Shown here: positions 1 to 7,970 of the stretch, in pieces
Numbering within the stretch: position 1 is the stretch's first letter
Layout of the letters: every line of letters starts with the position of its first letter
NCBI GenBank assembly: GCA_902803165.1
Contig: CADCOS010000087.1
Coordinates: 1 to 35,864, forward strand
From: an uncultured bacterium
Lineage (GTDB): Bacteria; Cyanobacteriota; Vampirovibrionia; Gastranaerophilales; Gastranaerophilaceae
Direction of reading: 5' to 3'
DNA: 35,864 nt
Program-made: the position numbers and the translations under genes
The notes under the pieces: generated by a model
What the model was told of the DNA's origin: nothing
Seen by the model: only the letters and a program-made list of their open reading frames with translations
The model's database searches: none

Positions 1-63
1 AGGAACCATAATTGAGGGTTGCTGCTGTTGTTCATCATCCAAAGAATCTAAAATTTCAATCAT
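1..63 (-). CDS. N-terminal fragment of an unknown protein (runs off the window)
   Basis: An ATG at 63-61 on the minus strand is preceded by a good ribosome binding site (AAAGGTGG, about 4 nt upstream). It opens 21 codons with no stop before the window edge. The visible peptide is MIEILDSLDDEQQQQPSIMV..., acidic and then Gln-rich. It is divergent from the helicase gene at 151, so the 64-150 gap probably holds both promoters. Too little is visible to name a family. Confidence 0.6.
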   Translation of the reverse strand, partial: MIEILDSLDDEQQQQPSIMVP

Positions 64-90
64 TCTACCACCTTTATTAATTGCAAATAA

Positions 91-119
91 TACTTATTTT
101 GTGTATGCTGAATTATAAT
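91..119 (+). promoter_or_regulatory. Candidate promoter for the helicase gene
   Basis: A consensus -10 box TATAAT lies at 114-119, 31 nt before the helicase start codon. The sequence about 17 nt further upstream is a poor -35. The box is supported mainly by its sequence and by its place in a divergent intergenic gap. Confidence 0.35.
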
Positions 120-150
120 ATCATAAAATCAGTCATTTGGGAATAGGGGA

Positions 151-2649
151 ATGGAAAATATTTTAGAAAAGTTAAATCCTGAGCAACTTGATGCTGCAAA
201 GACAACGGAAGGTGCTCTGTTAATTTTGGCAGGCGCAGGGAGCGGTAAAACAAGAGTATTAACTACAAGAATTGCTTATATGATACAACAAGGCGCAATA
301 GCGGGTAAAATTCTTGCAGTAACGTTTACTAACAAAGCGGCAAGAGAGATGAAGGAAAGGCTTTCGTCTATACTTGGTGAAAATGTGGTTAAATATATGT
401 GGGTAGGTACATTTCACAGTATATGCGGGCGAATTTTAAGGCAGGATATAGAAAATTATACTTTTCAGTCAGGTAAGAAACTTGATAAAAATTTCACAAT
501 ATATGATGAGACTGACTCATTAGCCGTAATAAAACAGGCTATTAAAAAGATTAACTTGGACGATAAAATTTATCAGCCAAAATTAATAAAAGCAATTATT
601 TCAAATGCCAAAAATAAAATGCAGGATGCTTTCAGTTATGCTACTTTTGCTAAAGATTTTAAAAGCCAAAACATCGCAAAAGTATTTGAAGCGTATGAAA
701 ATGCTCTTTTGAATAATAATGCAATTGACTTTGATGACATGCTCTTATTAACAGTGAAATTATTGGAACAAAATCCGGATGTAAGAAAAAAATATTATAA
801 TAAATTCCAGCATATTTTAGTTGATGAATATCAAGATACAAACCTCGCCCAATATAAGCTTGTAAATGCTTTATATACTAATTTTGATAAAATAGTTCCT
901 CCCGAACGTTCTCTTTGCGTTGTCGGTGATGTGGATCAGTCAATATATAGTTGGCGAGGAGCTGATTTTAGGATAATTATGAATTTTCAAAAAGATTTTC
1001 CTAATGCAAAGCTGGTTAAATTAGAGCAAAATTATCGTTCGACTGCAAATATATTAAATGCGGCAAATTCTGTAATTGAAAATAATGAAGAGCGTGTGGA
1101 AAAAGTTCTTTATTCAAATAAAGGAGAGGGTGAAAAAATAACATATTATGAAGCTCAGGATGAGGCCGATGAGGCAAATTATATAGTAAAATCAATAGTT
1201 AATACTTCTGAAAATTATAACCAATTTGCGATTTTATACCGTACTAATGCGCAATCACGTGCCTTAGAAGAAGCTTTGATTGCGCAAGGAATTCCTTACA
1301 GAATATATGGCGGATTAAAATTTTATGACAGAAAAGAGATTAAAGATGCTATCGCATATTTAAAACTAATACATAACATTGATGATTCACAATCACTTAA
1401 AAGGATTATAAACGTTCCGAAACGTGCTATCGGTGAAACAACATTAAAACATTTGCAAGAATATGCTGATGAAAAAGATATAAGTTTGTTTTCAGCTATA
1501 TTGGATGTAGATAATATTTCATCGATAAAATCAGGAACAGCCTCTAAGTTGAAGGATTTTGCAAAATTAATAATAAAGTTTCAGGAAGTTCAATCAAATT
1601 ATAATTTGCCGGAGTTTTTAGGTTTGGTGCTTGAAAGAAGCGGTTATTTGCATGAACTCCAAATCTCAAATACTGACGAAGATGTAACCCGTATTGAAAA
1701 CTTGCAGGAACTTGTAAATGTAGCAAATGAGTTTGAACCTGAAGATATGGAAAATACTTTAGGAGAATTTCTTACTCAAGTGTCATTGGTTTCAGATATA
1801 GACGGTTTGGATGAAATAGCAAATAATGTGACGTTAATGACACTTCATGCTTCAAAAGGTCTTGAATTTCCTATAATTTATCTTGCAGGATGTGATGAAG
1901 GAATTTTTCCTTCCGCGAGGACTATGAACACAAAATCAGAGTTGGAAGAAGAGAGAAGGCTTATGTATGTCGGTATAACAAGAGCGCAGCAAAAACTGTA
2001 CATAACGACTGCAAAAAGACGTCAAATGTGGGGTGAATATAAATATTATTCACCAAGCAGATTTGTAGATGAAATACCTTCAAATCTTTTAGACAGAGAA
2101 GAATCAGAAGAAAGTGAGTACTCTTCAAGAAGCACATTTAAAAATGCGGTAAAAAGTGTCAAAAACCGAGACTTTTCGGAGATATCAAAAACTAATAAAT
2201 ATGATGAACAGATAAAAAACGGTACGGGTTTCGGGAAAAATTTTGTAGCACCATCGGTAAACAAATCTTCAGTTTCTTCAGGTAAAACTACAGAAGTTGT
2301 CAAAAGAACTCCTTCACGTGCCTTTATTCAAAAAAATCCTATAAATAAACAAAAAGAGGAAGAAAAATTAAAAGCATTTTTTGAAAATAACAAGATAAAG
2401 AAGCAAATCGAAGAACGTGACAGAGAGCGAAAACTGATAGAAGAAGAAAAGGCAAGAGCAGAAGAGCTAAAAAAGAGCGCAACGCAGTATTATTTTAATA
2501 TCGGTGAACGCGTGTTTCACGATAAATTAGGTGTAGGAAACATCACCGATGTTATACAAATAGGTGAAAGTACTATGTATACGATAGATTTCGGCAAGTT
2601 CGGCAAGAAAGCCATGGATGCTGCGTATGCAAATTTGAAAAAGTTTTAG
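151..2649 (+). CDS. pcrA: ATP-dependent DNA helicase PcrA/UvrD (superfamily 1A)
   Basis: This is a 3'-5' DNA helicase of the UvrD/PcrA/Rep family, used in nucleotide excision repair, removal of RecA filaments and conflict resolution with RNA polymerase. Helicase motifs appear in order: Walker A AGAGSGKT (residues 27-34), motif Ia VTFTNKAA, motif II DEYQDT (225-230), QNYRS, LMTLHASKGLEFP, and motif VI VGITRA (about 607-612). A charged coiled-coil-like linker rich in Glu/Lys/Arg spans about residues 730-775. The last 45 residues (GERVFHDKLGVGNI...) match the C-terminal Tudor-like module by which PcrA/UvrD binds RNA polymerase. The length, 832 aa, is slightly above the usual 720-740 because of the linker. 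The start is preceded by TAGGGGA. The gene appears monocistronic. Family assignment is very secure; PcrA rather than UvrD or Rep rests on the C-terminal module. Confidence 0.96.
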   Translation: MENILEKLNPEQLDAAKTTEGALLILAGAGSGKTRVLTTRIAYMIQQGAIAGKILAVTFTNKAAREMKERLSSILGENVVKYMWVGTFHSICGRILRQDIENYTFQSGKKLDKNFTIYDETDSLAVIKQAIKKINLDDKIYQPKLIKAIISNAKNKMQDAFSYATFAKDFKSQNIAKVFEAYENALLNNNAIDFDDMLLLTVKLLEQNPDVRKKYYNKFQHILVDEYQDTNLAQYKLVNALYTNFDKIVPPERSLCVVGDVDQSIYSWRGADFRIIMNFQKDFPNAKLVKLEQNYRSTANILNAANSVIENNEERVEKVLYSNKGEGEKITYYEAQDEADEANYIVKSIVNTSENYNQFAILYRTNAQSRALEEALIAQGIPYRIYGGLKFYDRKEIKDAIAYLKLIHNIDDSQSLKRIINVPKRAIGETTLKHLQEYADEKDISLFSAILDVDNISSIKSGTASKLKDFAKLIIKFQEVQSNYNLPEFLGLVLERSGYLHELQISNTDEDVTRIENLQELVNVANEFEPEDMENTLGEFLTQVSLVSDIDGLDEIANNVTLMTLHASKGLEFPIIYLAGCDEGIFPSARTMNTKSELEEERRLMYVGITRAQQKLYITTAKRRQMWGEYKYYSPSRFVDEIPSNLLDREESEESEYSSRSTFKNAVKSVKNRDFSEISKTNKYDEQIKNGTGFGKNFVAPSVNKSSVSSGKTTEVVKRTPSRAFIQKNPINKQKEEEKLKAFFENNKIKKQIEERDRERKLIEEEKARAEELKKSATQYYFNIGERVFHDKLGVGNITDVIQIGESTMYTIDFGKFGKKAMDAAYANLKKF

Positions 2650-2658
2650 TAAATACAC

Positions 2659-2686
2659 TTGAAAAATATATATAGCATGTTATAAT
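2659..2686 (+). promoter_or_regulatory. Strong sigma70-type promoter with extended -10
   Basis: The -35 box is TTGAAA (2659-2664), followed by a 16-nt spacer and TATAAT (2681-2686). TGT sits immediately before the -10, giving an extended -10 element. It lies 36 nt upstream of the 56-aa gene at 2722, so this short gene has its own promoter and is not simply read through from the helicase gene. Confidence 0.75.
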
Positions 2687-2721
2687 TAGTATATATTAAA
2701 GCAATTAAAAGAGGTGTTTAT

Positions 2722-2892
2722 ATGGATGTAAGTTCAATAAGCGGAAGCGCTATGACTCCCGATGTTCAGACTCAGTATGCCGTAAAATTAATAAAAATGA
2801 TGCAAGAGTCTCAAGAAGTTGTGGGAACTTTACTTGAAGATACAGCTGAAATATCAAAAGAAGCAATGGAAAAATATCTGAGTGAATTGTAA
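2722..2892 (+). CDS. Small YjfB-like protein (putative motility protein family)
   Basis: This is a 56-aa gene with its own promoter at 2659-2686, a ribosome binding site (AAGAGGTG, 2709-2716) and a strong terminator 22 nt after the stop. The peptide begins MDVSSISGSAMTPDVQTQYA and is otherwise amphipathic helix (VKLIKMMQESQEVVGTLLED...). Length, the MDVSSIS-like start, the Gln/Val/Lys helix and the Met-Met pair resemble the YjfB family of about 60-aa proteins, which is annotated as putative motility proteins but has no established biochemical role. No flagellar gene is visible nearby. The complete transcription unit makes it a real gene; the family call is by eye and moderate. Confidence 0.72.
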   Translation: MDVSSISGSAMTPDVQTQYAVKLIKMMQESQEVVGTLLEDTAEISKEAMEKYLSEL

Positions 2893-2913
2893 ATAATGTA
2901 GTGTGTTTTTAAT

Positions 2914-2954
2914 AAAAAGACGGGCGGTTTTATTATAAAACCGCCCGTCTTTTT
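2914..2954. terminator. Bidirectional Rho-independent terminator
   Basis: A perfect 18-bp inverted repeat (2914-2931 with 2937-2954) has a GC-rich core GACGGGCGG, a 5-nt loop, and A and T runs at its two ends. It can therefore terminate both the YjfB-like gene (plus strand) and nusA (minus strand), which converge here. Confidence 0.93.
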
Positions 2955-2966
2955 ATTTTTAGTTTT

Positions 2967-4208
2967 TTATTCTTCCGTTTCTTCGGAATTTTCTTCTTCA
3001 ACTTCTTCTTGCTGAAGGTCTTCTTCATCAAGAGCTTGTTGATTCATTTCTTCTTCAATTTCTTCCTGAATTTCTTCGGAATCTATAGCGGATTCTTCTG
3101 ATTCTTCGTCGTCATTGTATTCGAAGTTAGAAGTTTTTCTGGCTTCTTCATCTTCCATTTGAGAAACTGACTTAATATCAATTTTCCAACCGGTTAATCT
3201 GTGGGCGAGTCTGACATTTTGACCTTCGCGGCCGATTGCAAGTGATAATTGGTCATCAGGAACAACTACTAATGCATCTTTTCTGTCTTCATCATCAGTC
3301 ATAATATCAACAGAAACAACTCTCGCAGGAGAAATTGCATTAACTATGAATTCGACAGGATCAGGTGACCATCTTACAATATCAATTTTTTCATTTTTCA
3401 ACTCACCAACGATAGTTTGAATTCTTGAACCTCTTGGCCCGATACAAGCACCAACTGAATCCACTTCCGGATCATTTGACCAAACGGCCAGTTTTGTTCT
3501 GAAACCTGCTTCACGTGCTATTGATTTAATTTCTACAATTCCGTCTTCAATTTCAGGAACTTCGAGTTCAAATAATTCTCTTACAATTTCTGCATGAGCA
3601 TGAGATACAATAACTTGCGGTAATCTGTTTGTTTCTTTAACATTAAGCACAAAAACTCTTATTCTGTTACCCGGTTTATAGTATTCACGAGGAATCTGTT
3701 CTTTTTGAGGCATTATAGCATCTGTTTTACCGATATTAACAATAACATTTCTGTTTTCAACTCTTTGAATAATACCGGTAGTAAGAGTTCCTTTCTTTTC
3801 AAGAAATTCGTTTAAAATATTATTTCTTTCAGCATCTCTGATTCTTTGTGTAATAACTTGTTTCGCTGATTGAGCGGCAATTCTTCCGAATTGATCAGGT
3901 GTAACTTCAATTTTAACTTCGTCGTCTATTTCCACTTCGTCATCAATTTCTTTAGCATCTTCCAACGAAATTTGAGTATCAGGATCTTCTACATTTTTTA
4001 CAACAAGTTTTGTTGAAAATACACCAATTTCTCCTGTTTGTTCATCTAAAATAGCTTCAATATTAGCAGCCTCTTTAACATGCATGTGTTTTTTGTATGC
4101 TGCAACCATTGCATCACAAAGTGAAGCTATCAAAACATCTTTTGATATACCTCTTTCTCTTTCAAGCTCTTCACAAGCTTCAAATAATGCTGTTCCGATT
4201 TTAATCAT
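2967..4208 (-). CDS. nusA: Transcription termination/antitermination factor NusA
   Basis: NusA binds RNA polymerase and nascent RNA and modulates pausing, termination and antitermination. The order is an N-terminal RNAP-binding domain (about 1-130), an S1 domain (about 138-203), KH1 with GPRG at 257-260 in ACIGPRGSR, and KH2 with GREGQ at 326-330 in AIGREGQNVRLAHRLTGWKI. Residues 351-413 are a very acidic Glu-rich low-complexity tail in place of the folded AR repeats of enterobacterial NusA; Gram-positive-type NusA also lacks AR repeats. The ribosome binding site is GAAAGGA, about 10 nt before the ATG. It follows rimP by 14 bp on the same strand, the conserved rimP-nusA order. The usual downstream partners (ylxR, infB) do not follow; a terminator closes the unit. 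Confidence 0.97.
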   Translation of the reverse strand: MIKIGTALFEACEELERERGISKDVLIASLCDAMVAAYKKHMHVKEAANIEAILDEQTGEIGVFSTKLVVKNVEDPDTQISLEDAKEIDDEVEIDDEVKIEVTPDQFGRIAAQSAKQVITQRIRDAERNNILNEFLEKKGTLTTGIIQRVENRNVIVNIGKTDAIMPQKEQIPREYYKPGNRIRVFVLNVKETNRLPQVIVSHAHAEIVRELFELEVPEIEDGIVEIKSIAREAGFRTKLAVWSNDPEVDSVGACIGPRGSRIQTIVGELKNEKIDIVRWSPDPVEFIVNAISPARVVSVDIMTDDEDRKDALVVVPDDQLSLAIGREGQNVRLAHRLTGWKIDIKSVSQMEDEEARKTSNFEYNDDEESEESAIDSEEIQEEIEEEMNQQALDEEDLQQEEVEEENSEETEE

Positions 4209-4222
4209 TTTTTTATTCCTTT

Positions 4223-4705
4223 CTAATCTATATATAATTTTGCTGATTTAATATTATTTTTTGAAATTTGAATTTCCTGTCCGTCATCAAAACGGAAGAA
4301 GGTTAGACCTTCATTGTCATCCCAGTCAATAATTTCACCCTTAAATATAAGTTCTGATTCACCGGCAAGAGGTTCTCTAAGTTTAAGACTTATTCTTCTT
4401 CCTTTGAATATTAAAAACTCTTTATCCGATTTAAATTTTCTTTCCAATCCAGGTGAAGATACTTCAAGAAAATACTTTACCGGAATAAGTTCATCCAAAA
4501 AATCGTTTAAACTTCTTGTAATATTTTCACAATCATCAAGGGTGACGTCTTTTTCTTTTGAGTAAAGATAAATCCTCAAAAACCAGCGGTGGTTTTCTTT
4601 AACAAATTCTATTTCGATTGGTATAAATCCAAACCTCATAGCTGTGTTTTCTATTAAAGGAGTTATTTTTTCCAAAACTTCATGTCTGTTAATATCTTGT
4701 TTCAC
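4223..4705 (-). CDS. rimP: Ribosome maturation factor RimP
   Basis: RimP is needed for maturation of the 30S ribosomal subunit. The 160-aa length is typical. Recognisable parts are the N-terminal domain with VTLDDCENITRSLNDFLDEL and the family hallmark FLEVSSPGLERKFKSDKEF, followed by the small C-terminal beta domain (LREPLAGE..., IQISKNNIKSAKL). The start codon is GTG at 4705-4703 with AAGGAG about 7 nt upstream; the overlapping ATG at 4707 runs straight into TGA and is not used. Its position just upstream of nusA is the classic arrangement. A terminator-like hairpin lies in its leader (4741-4771). Confidence 0.95.
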   Translation of the reverse strand: MKQDINRHEVLEKITPLIENTAMRFGFIPIEIEFVKENHRWFLRIYLYSKEKDVTLDDCENITRSLNDFLDELIPVKYFLEVSSPGLERKFKSDKEFLIFKGRRISLKLREPLAGESELIFKGEIIDWDDNEGLTFFRFDDGQEIQISKNNIKSAKLYID

Positions 4706-4740
4706 ATTCGCTCCTTATTTTTTGTTTATACCGCTAAATA

Positions 4741-4771
4741 AAAAAAGAACGGGATAACTCCGTTCTTTTTT
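4741..4771. terminator. Terminator-like hairpin in the rimP-nusA leader
   Basis: A perfect 12-bp inverted repeat (4741-4752 with 4760-4771, core AAGAACGG) has a 7-nt loop and U/A tracts on both ends. It lies 36 nt upstream of the rimP start on the minus strand and in the gap before the plus-strand gene at 4962. No convergent gene ends here, so it is not needed to terminate a coding gene. It may be a leader attenuator for rimP-nusA or may insulate the divergent promoters. The structure is seen; the role is inference. Confidence 0.6.
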
Positions 4772-4918
4772 CAAAGAAACTATTCACTACTAAATAGTAT
4801 CAAATTTCTTATTAGCTGTAAATATATTTATTAAGGTTTATTAAGAGAATAAAATTAAAAACTTTTACAAAGATATAAAGATTATGTAAGGAAATCCTGT
4901 TTTTTAAAAATTTTACAC

Positions 4919-4924
4919 TATAAT
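4919..4924 (+). promoter_or_regulatory. -10 box of the HEAT-like/rnhA operon promoter
   Basis: A consensus TATAAT lies at 4919-4924, 38 nt before the operon's first start codon at 4962. The -35 region around 4896-4902 is weak. The box overlaps an upstream ATG at 4923, which argues against that ATG being translated. Confidence 0.5.
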
Positions 4925-4961
4925 GATTTTAACAAATGAAAAAGTAAAAGGAGATTATATA

Positions 4962-5243
4962 ATGCAATTAGTTGATGAAATTCTCGGTAAATTAGAAACA
5001 GCAGATAATACAACCAAGAATAAACTGGAAAATTTATTGGTAGATCAAGGTTCATCAGTAGTGCCTGATTTGGTCAATAAGTTACAGGTAGTAAAAGGTA
5101 TGCAAAGAGGTGTGGTTGCAATGTCTTTAATAAGAATAGGCGAAGCTTCAGTTGACTATTTAAGAAAAGCTGCCAGTTCAAACAAAGATTTTGAATGGGT
5201 TGCAAAATATTTAATTTCAGAAATTCAAGGTATTGCAGCTTAA
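4962..5243 (+). CDS. Small HEAT-repeat-like hypothetical protein
   Basis: This is a 93-aa helical protein. I place the start at 4962 because AAAGGAG lies 8 nt upstream; an in-frame ATG at 4923 sits inside the promoter -10 box and has no binding site. The sequence has paired amphipathic helices (VVPDLVNKLQVVKGMQRGVVAMSLIRIG..., SVDYLRKAAS) of the kind seen in HEAT-like or PBS-lyase-like repeats, enough for one or two repeats. There are no catalytic motifs and no signal peptide. It is the first gene of an apparent operon, and rnhA begins directly after its stop codon. Function unknown, probably protein-protein interaction. Confidence 0.75.
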   Translation: MQLVDEILGKLETADNTTKNKLENLLVDQGSSVVPDLVNKLQVVKGMQRGVVAMSLIRIGEASVDYLRKAASSNKDFEWVAKYLISEIQGIAA

Positions 5244-5732
5244 ATGACTGTAAAATCAAAAGTTATAATTTATACAGATGGTGCTTGCAGCGGAAATCCG
5301 GGTTCCGGAGGCTACGGCACCATTTTAGTGCATACTGATTCTGACGGGATAAAACATGAAAAAGAGATTTCATGCGGCTATAAAATGACTACAAACAACC
5401 AAATGGAAATATTGGCTGTAATTGCAGGATTGGAAGCTTTAAAAAAAGAGTGTGATGTTGTTGTATATTCAGACAGTAAATATGTAGTGGATGCGTTCAA
5501 TAATAACTGGATAGACGGGTGGGTTAAAAAAGGTTGGAAAACTGCCGGAAAATCTCCGGTTAAAAATGTAGAACTTTGGAAACGCCTTTTAAAAGCTATG
5601 GAGTTGCACAATGTGCAATTTATATGGGTTAAAGGACATGCAGGACATGAATATAACGAAAGGTGTGATAAGTTGGCGGTTAGTGCATATAAATCCGAAA
5701 ATTTAAAAGATATTGAATCGGAGCTGATTTAG
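5244..5732 (+). CDS. rnhA: Ribonuclease HI
   Basis: RNase HI degrades the RNA strand of RNA-DNA hybrids (R-loops, primer remnants). The 162-aa protein has all catalytic residues in the usual places: D12 in [12 protein letters not shown]55 in NNQMEIL, D77 in [10 protein letters not shown] and D142 in ERCDKLA, with H132 in WVKGHAGH. The basic handle region [17 protein letters not shown] is present, as in E. coli-type RNase HI. Its ATG follows the preceding stop codon with no gap, and it has no clear binding site of its own, so translation is probably coupled to the HEAT-like gene. Confidence 0.97.
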   Translation: MTVKSKVIIYTDGACSGNPGSGGYGTILVHTDSDGIKHEKEISCGYKMTTNNQMEILAVIAGLEALKKECDVVVYSDSKYVVDAFNNNWIDGWVKKGWKTAGKSPVKNVELWKRLLKAMELHNVQFIWVKGHAGHEYNERCDKLAVSAYKSENLKDIESELI

Positions 5733-5748
5733 GTCTATAATAATAAGC

Positions 5749-6342
5749 ATGGAATTGTTTAGTGCCGGACAAAAAATTGCATTGCTGCTGACAAAAGACG
5801 AAAGTCTTATTGAAATTACTGCAAATATTGAAATAGTAGAAGATGATCGTTTGATAATTAATTTACCTCAATATTTTATGCGTTATGTAGACCAGCTTCA
5901 AGTCGGAAGCGATTTAACGGTAAAGGCATTTTCAAAATACGGGACAATTGATTTCAACTCAATTGTAATAACGTCACCGTTAGAAGACTATTTTTCCATA
6001 GAGCTTGATTATAATGCAATAAAGTTTACTCCAAGTGAGGATATTCCTATGGTAGAGGCTGTGGAAAAATTAAATATAAAAAAAGACGGACATGAGTATA
6101 AGTTAAAAACGTTTGGTATTTCAGCAGAATATATAAAGTTTTCATCAAATGATGACTTTGTATTAGATGAAATTATTGATTGCTCGCTCGCTTTACCGAA
6201 TGATTATGGTATAATAAACTTTAGAGCAATGATATCGGAAATTGATCCTGTTTATGAGCATGAGTATACTGCAAAATATCTGTCAATTTCTGAATCTGAC
6301 AGGCAGAATTTACTTTATTACATGTATATGTATGACAATTAA
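5749..6342 (+). CDS. PilZ-like protein with a degenerate c-di-GMP site
   Basis: A 197-aa soluble protein. Its N-terminal ~95 residues (GQKIALLLTKDE..., DRLIINLPQYFMRYVDQLQVG..., SDLTVKAFSKYGTIDF) resemble the YcgR/MotI-type N-terminal beta barrel, and its C-terminal ~85 residues have the shape of a PilZ domain (FGISAEYIKFSSND..., LALPNDYGIINFRA...). The usual c-di-GMP-binding RxxxR and D/NxSxxG motifs are not intact; the second is replaced by GISAEYIKF. It may therefore be a non-binding PilZ or bind differently. It lies 16 bp after rnhA and 12 bp before the TPR gene, all in one direction. The family call is moderate and based on overall pattern. Confidence 0.55.
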   Translation: MELFSAGQKIALLLTKDESLIEITANIEIVEDDRLIINLPQYFMRYVDQLQVGSDLTVKAFSKYGTIDFNSIVITSPLEDYFSIELDYNAIKFTPSEDIPMVEAVEKLNIKKDGHEYKLKTFGISAEYIKFSSNDDFVLDEIIDCSLALPNDYGIINFRAMISEIDPVYEHEYTAKYLSISESDRQNLLYYMYMYDN

Positions 6343-6354
6343 GGTTGGTAACAA

Positions 6355-7944
6355 ATGAAAAATTTATTTGATGATGAAACTAAAGAAAATACGTCTAATA
6401 AAAGAATGTACAAATTAATTGAAAGATGCAGAATGGATTTACAAAAAGATCCTTCAAATCCTGATTTGCATGTCAGACTTGGAGATTTGTATATGAAGTG
6501 GCATCTTGATATATATAATGCCGGTCAATATGTCGATGAAGCTATAACAGAATATCAGTTGGCTATGGAATCTTTGATAGATTCTCATGAAATATACTAT
6601 AAGTTAGGTACAGCCTTTTACTACAAAGGTGATTTAGATAAGGCGTTAAACTACCTTACAACGGCATTAGAAAAGAAACACGATTATTATGATGCGTATT
6701 ATATGATAGCGGAAACATTCGTGAAAAAAGCTCATTTTACTGATGCAATAGACGCAGCTCAAGCGGCAATTCAATGCTCAAAATTGTGTTCTTCAAGTTC
6801 TCATTTTTTACTTTATAAATTATATGATGCATCGTCTTTTAAAGATACAAGGATTAAAATTAAAGCTTTTTATGAAAGATTAATGGCATTTTTGCTTATA
6901 CCGTTTGATAAAACTGCGGTAAAAAATATATGCAGATCAATAGCATATTTAAAATTTATGCCGGTATTCATGCTTGGTTTTCATGCAATACAGTCAAAAA
7001 ATTATTCAAGAGCGATTGACTTATATAAAAATGCAATAGAGTCTGCACCCGGATTCGCTCCGTTGTATTGTGTTTTGGGTGATATATATTTAACCACAGG
7101 TTATTTTGAAGATGCAATAACGGAATATAAAATGGCTATATGGCTGGATTCTTTCAATGTTTCAGCATACAGACATTTATGCAGGGCTTATGAAGAACAG
7201 GGAGATTACAATCAAGCAATTGAAATTTATAATAAATTAATAGCAATGGCTCCTAATATGCCTGATTTGTATTCAAATCTTGCAAATATATATTACATAA
7301 AAGGCGAATTTGATTTAGCTATTTCAAATTATCAAACAGCAATAACTTTAAATCCTAATCGTTCTTGGACAAGTGTAATTGCCCAAACTATGGGATTTGT
7401 ATATCAGGAAAATAAATCTGATCCTGATGCGGCAATATCAGCATATCAAACCGCTTATGTGCTTACGCCTGAAGATATGGATATATATGTAAATTTAGGC
7501 AGTGCTTTTTATGATAAGGAGGATTATGCCAACTCGCTTGCCATATACAGACAAGCTCTTGAGCTGGAGCCTCATAATCCGAAAATACACTGTAATTTAG
7601 GATTTTTATATTGGGGTAAAGGTGATACTGAAGAAGCGATAAAGTCTTACGAATTGGCAATAAAATATAATGAGAATTACGATATTGCTTACAATAATCT
7701 GGGTGTGATTTACCTTGACGATTTAGGCAGAGTGAATAAAGCCATAGAATTATTTAAAAAAGCTGTAGAGTGCAATCCAAGTTATGCGTTAGCTCATTTT
7801 AATCTGGCTCGTTCTGTATCAATTGTCGGCGATAAAATTGAGGCAGCTAAATTATATCAAGCGGCGCAGGAAATAAATAAAGTTACAATGGAAATTGATC
7901 CTAAAGACATTGCTGATAAAATCAGTGAACTCTTTGAATCATAG
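6355..7944 (+). CDS. Multi-TPR scaffold protein
   Basis: A 529-aa protein made almost entirely of tetratricopeptide repeats. There are roughly ten, with the typical spacing of small and aromatic residues, for example AHFTDAIDAAQAAIQ, GYFEDAITEYKMAIWLDSF, GDYNQAIEIYNKLIAMAPN, GEFDLAISNYQTAITLNPN, EDYANSLAIYRQALELEPHN and GDTEEAIKSYELAIKYNENY. A less repeat-like, cysteine-containing insert lies at about residues 140-215. There is no signal peptide or membrane segment, so it is probably a cytoplasmic interaction scaffold. AAGGTTGG precedes the ATG. The partner is unknown; the neighbouring PilZ-like protein and P-loop kinase are candidates. Confidence 0.85.
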   Translation: MKNLFDDETKENTSNKRMYKLIERCRMDLQKDPSNPDLHVRLGDLYMKWHLDIYNAGQYVDEAITEYQLAMESLIDSHEIYYKLGTAFYYKGDLDKALNYLTTALEKKHDYYDAYYMIAETFVKKAHFTDAIDAAQAAIQCSKLCSSSSHFLLYKLYDASSFKDTRIKIKAFYERLMAFLLIPFDKTAVKNICRSIAYLKFMPVFMLGFHAIQSKNYSRAIDLYKNAIESAPGFAPLYCVLGDIYLTTGYFEDAITEYKMAIWLDSFNVSAYRHLCRAYEEQGDYNQAIEIYNKLIAMAPNMPDLYSNLANIYYIKGEFDLAISNYQTAITLNPNRSWTSVIAQTMGFVYQENKSDPDAAISAYQTAYVLTPEDMDIYVNLGSAFYDKEDYANSLAIYRQALELEPHNPKIHCNLGFLYWGKGDTEEAIKSYELAIKYNENYDIAYNNLGVIYLDDLGRVNKAIELFKKAVECNPSYALAHFNLARSVSIVGDKIEAAKLYQAAQEINKVTMEIDPKDIADKISELFES

Positions 7945-7970
7945 GTTAATACACAAAACGGAATAATATA

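Noticed and set aside
4923-4961. Earlier ATG for the HEAT-like gene
   Set aside because: The ATG lies within the -10 box; the ATG at 4962 has AAAGGAG at good spacing.
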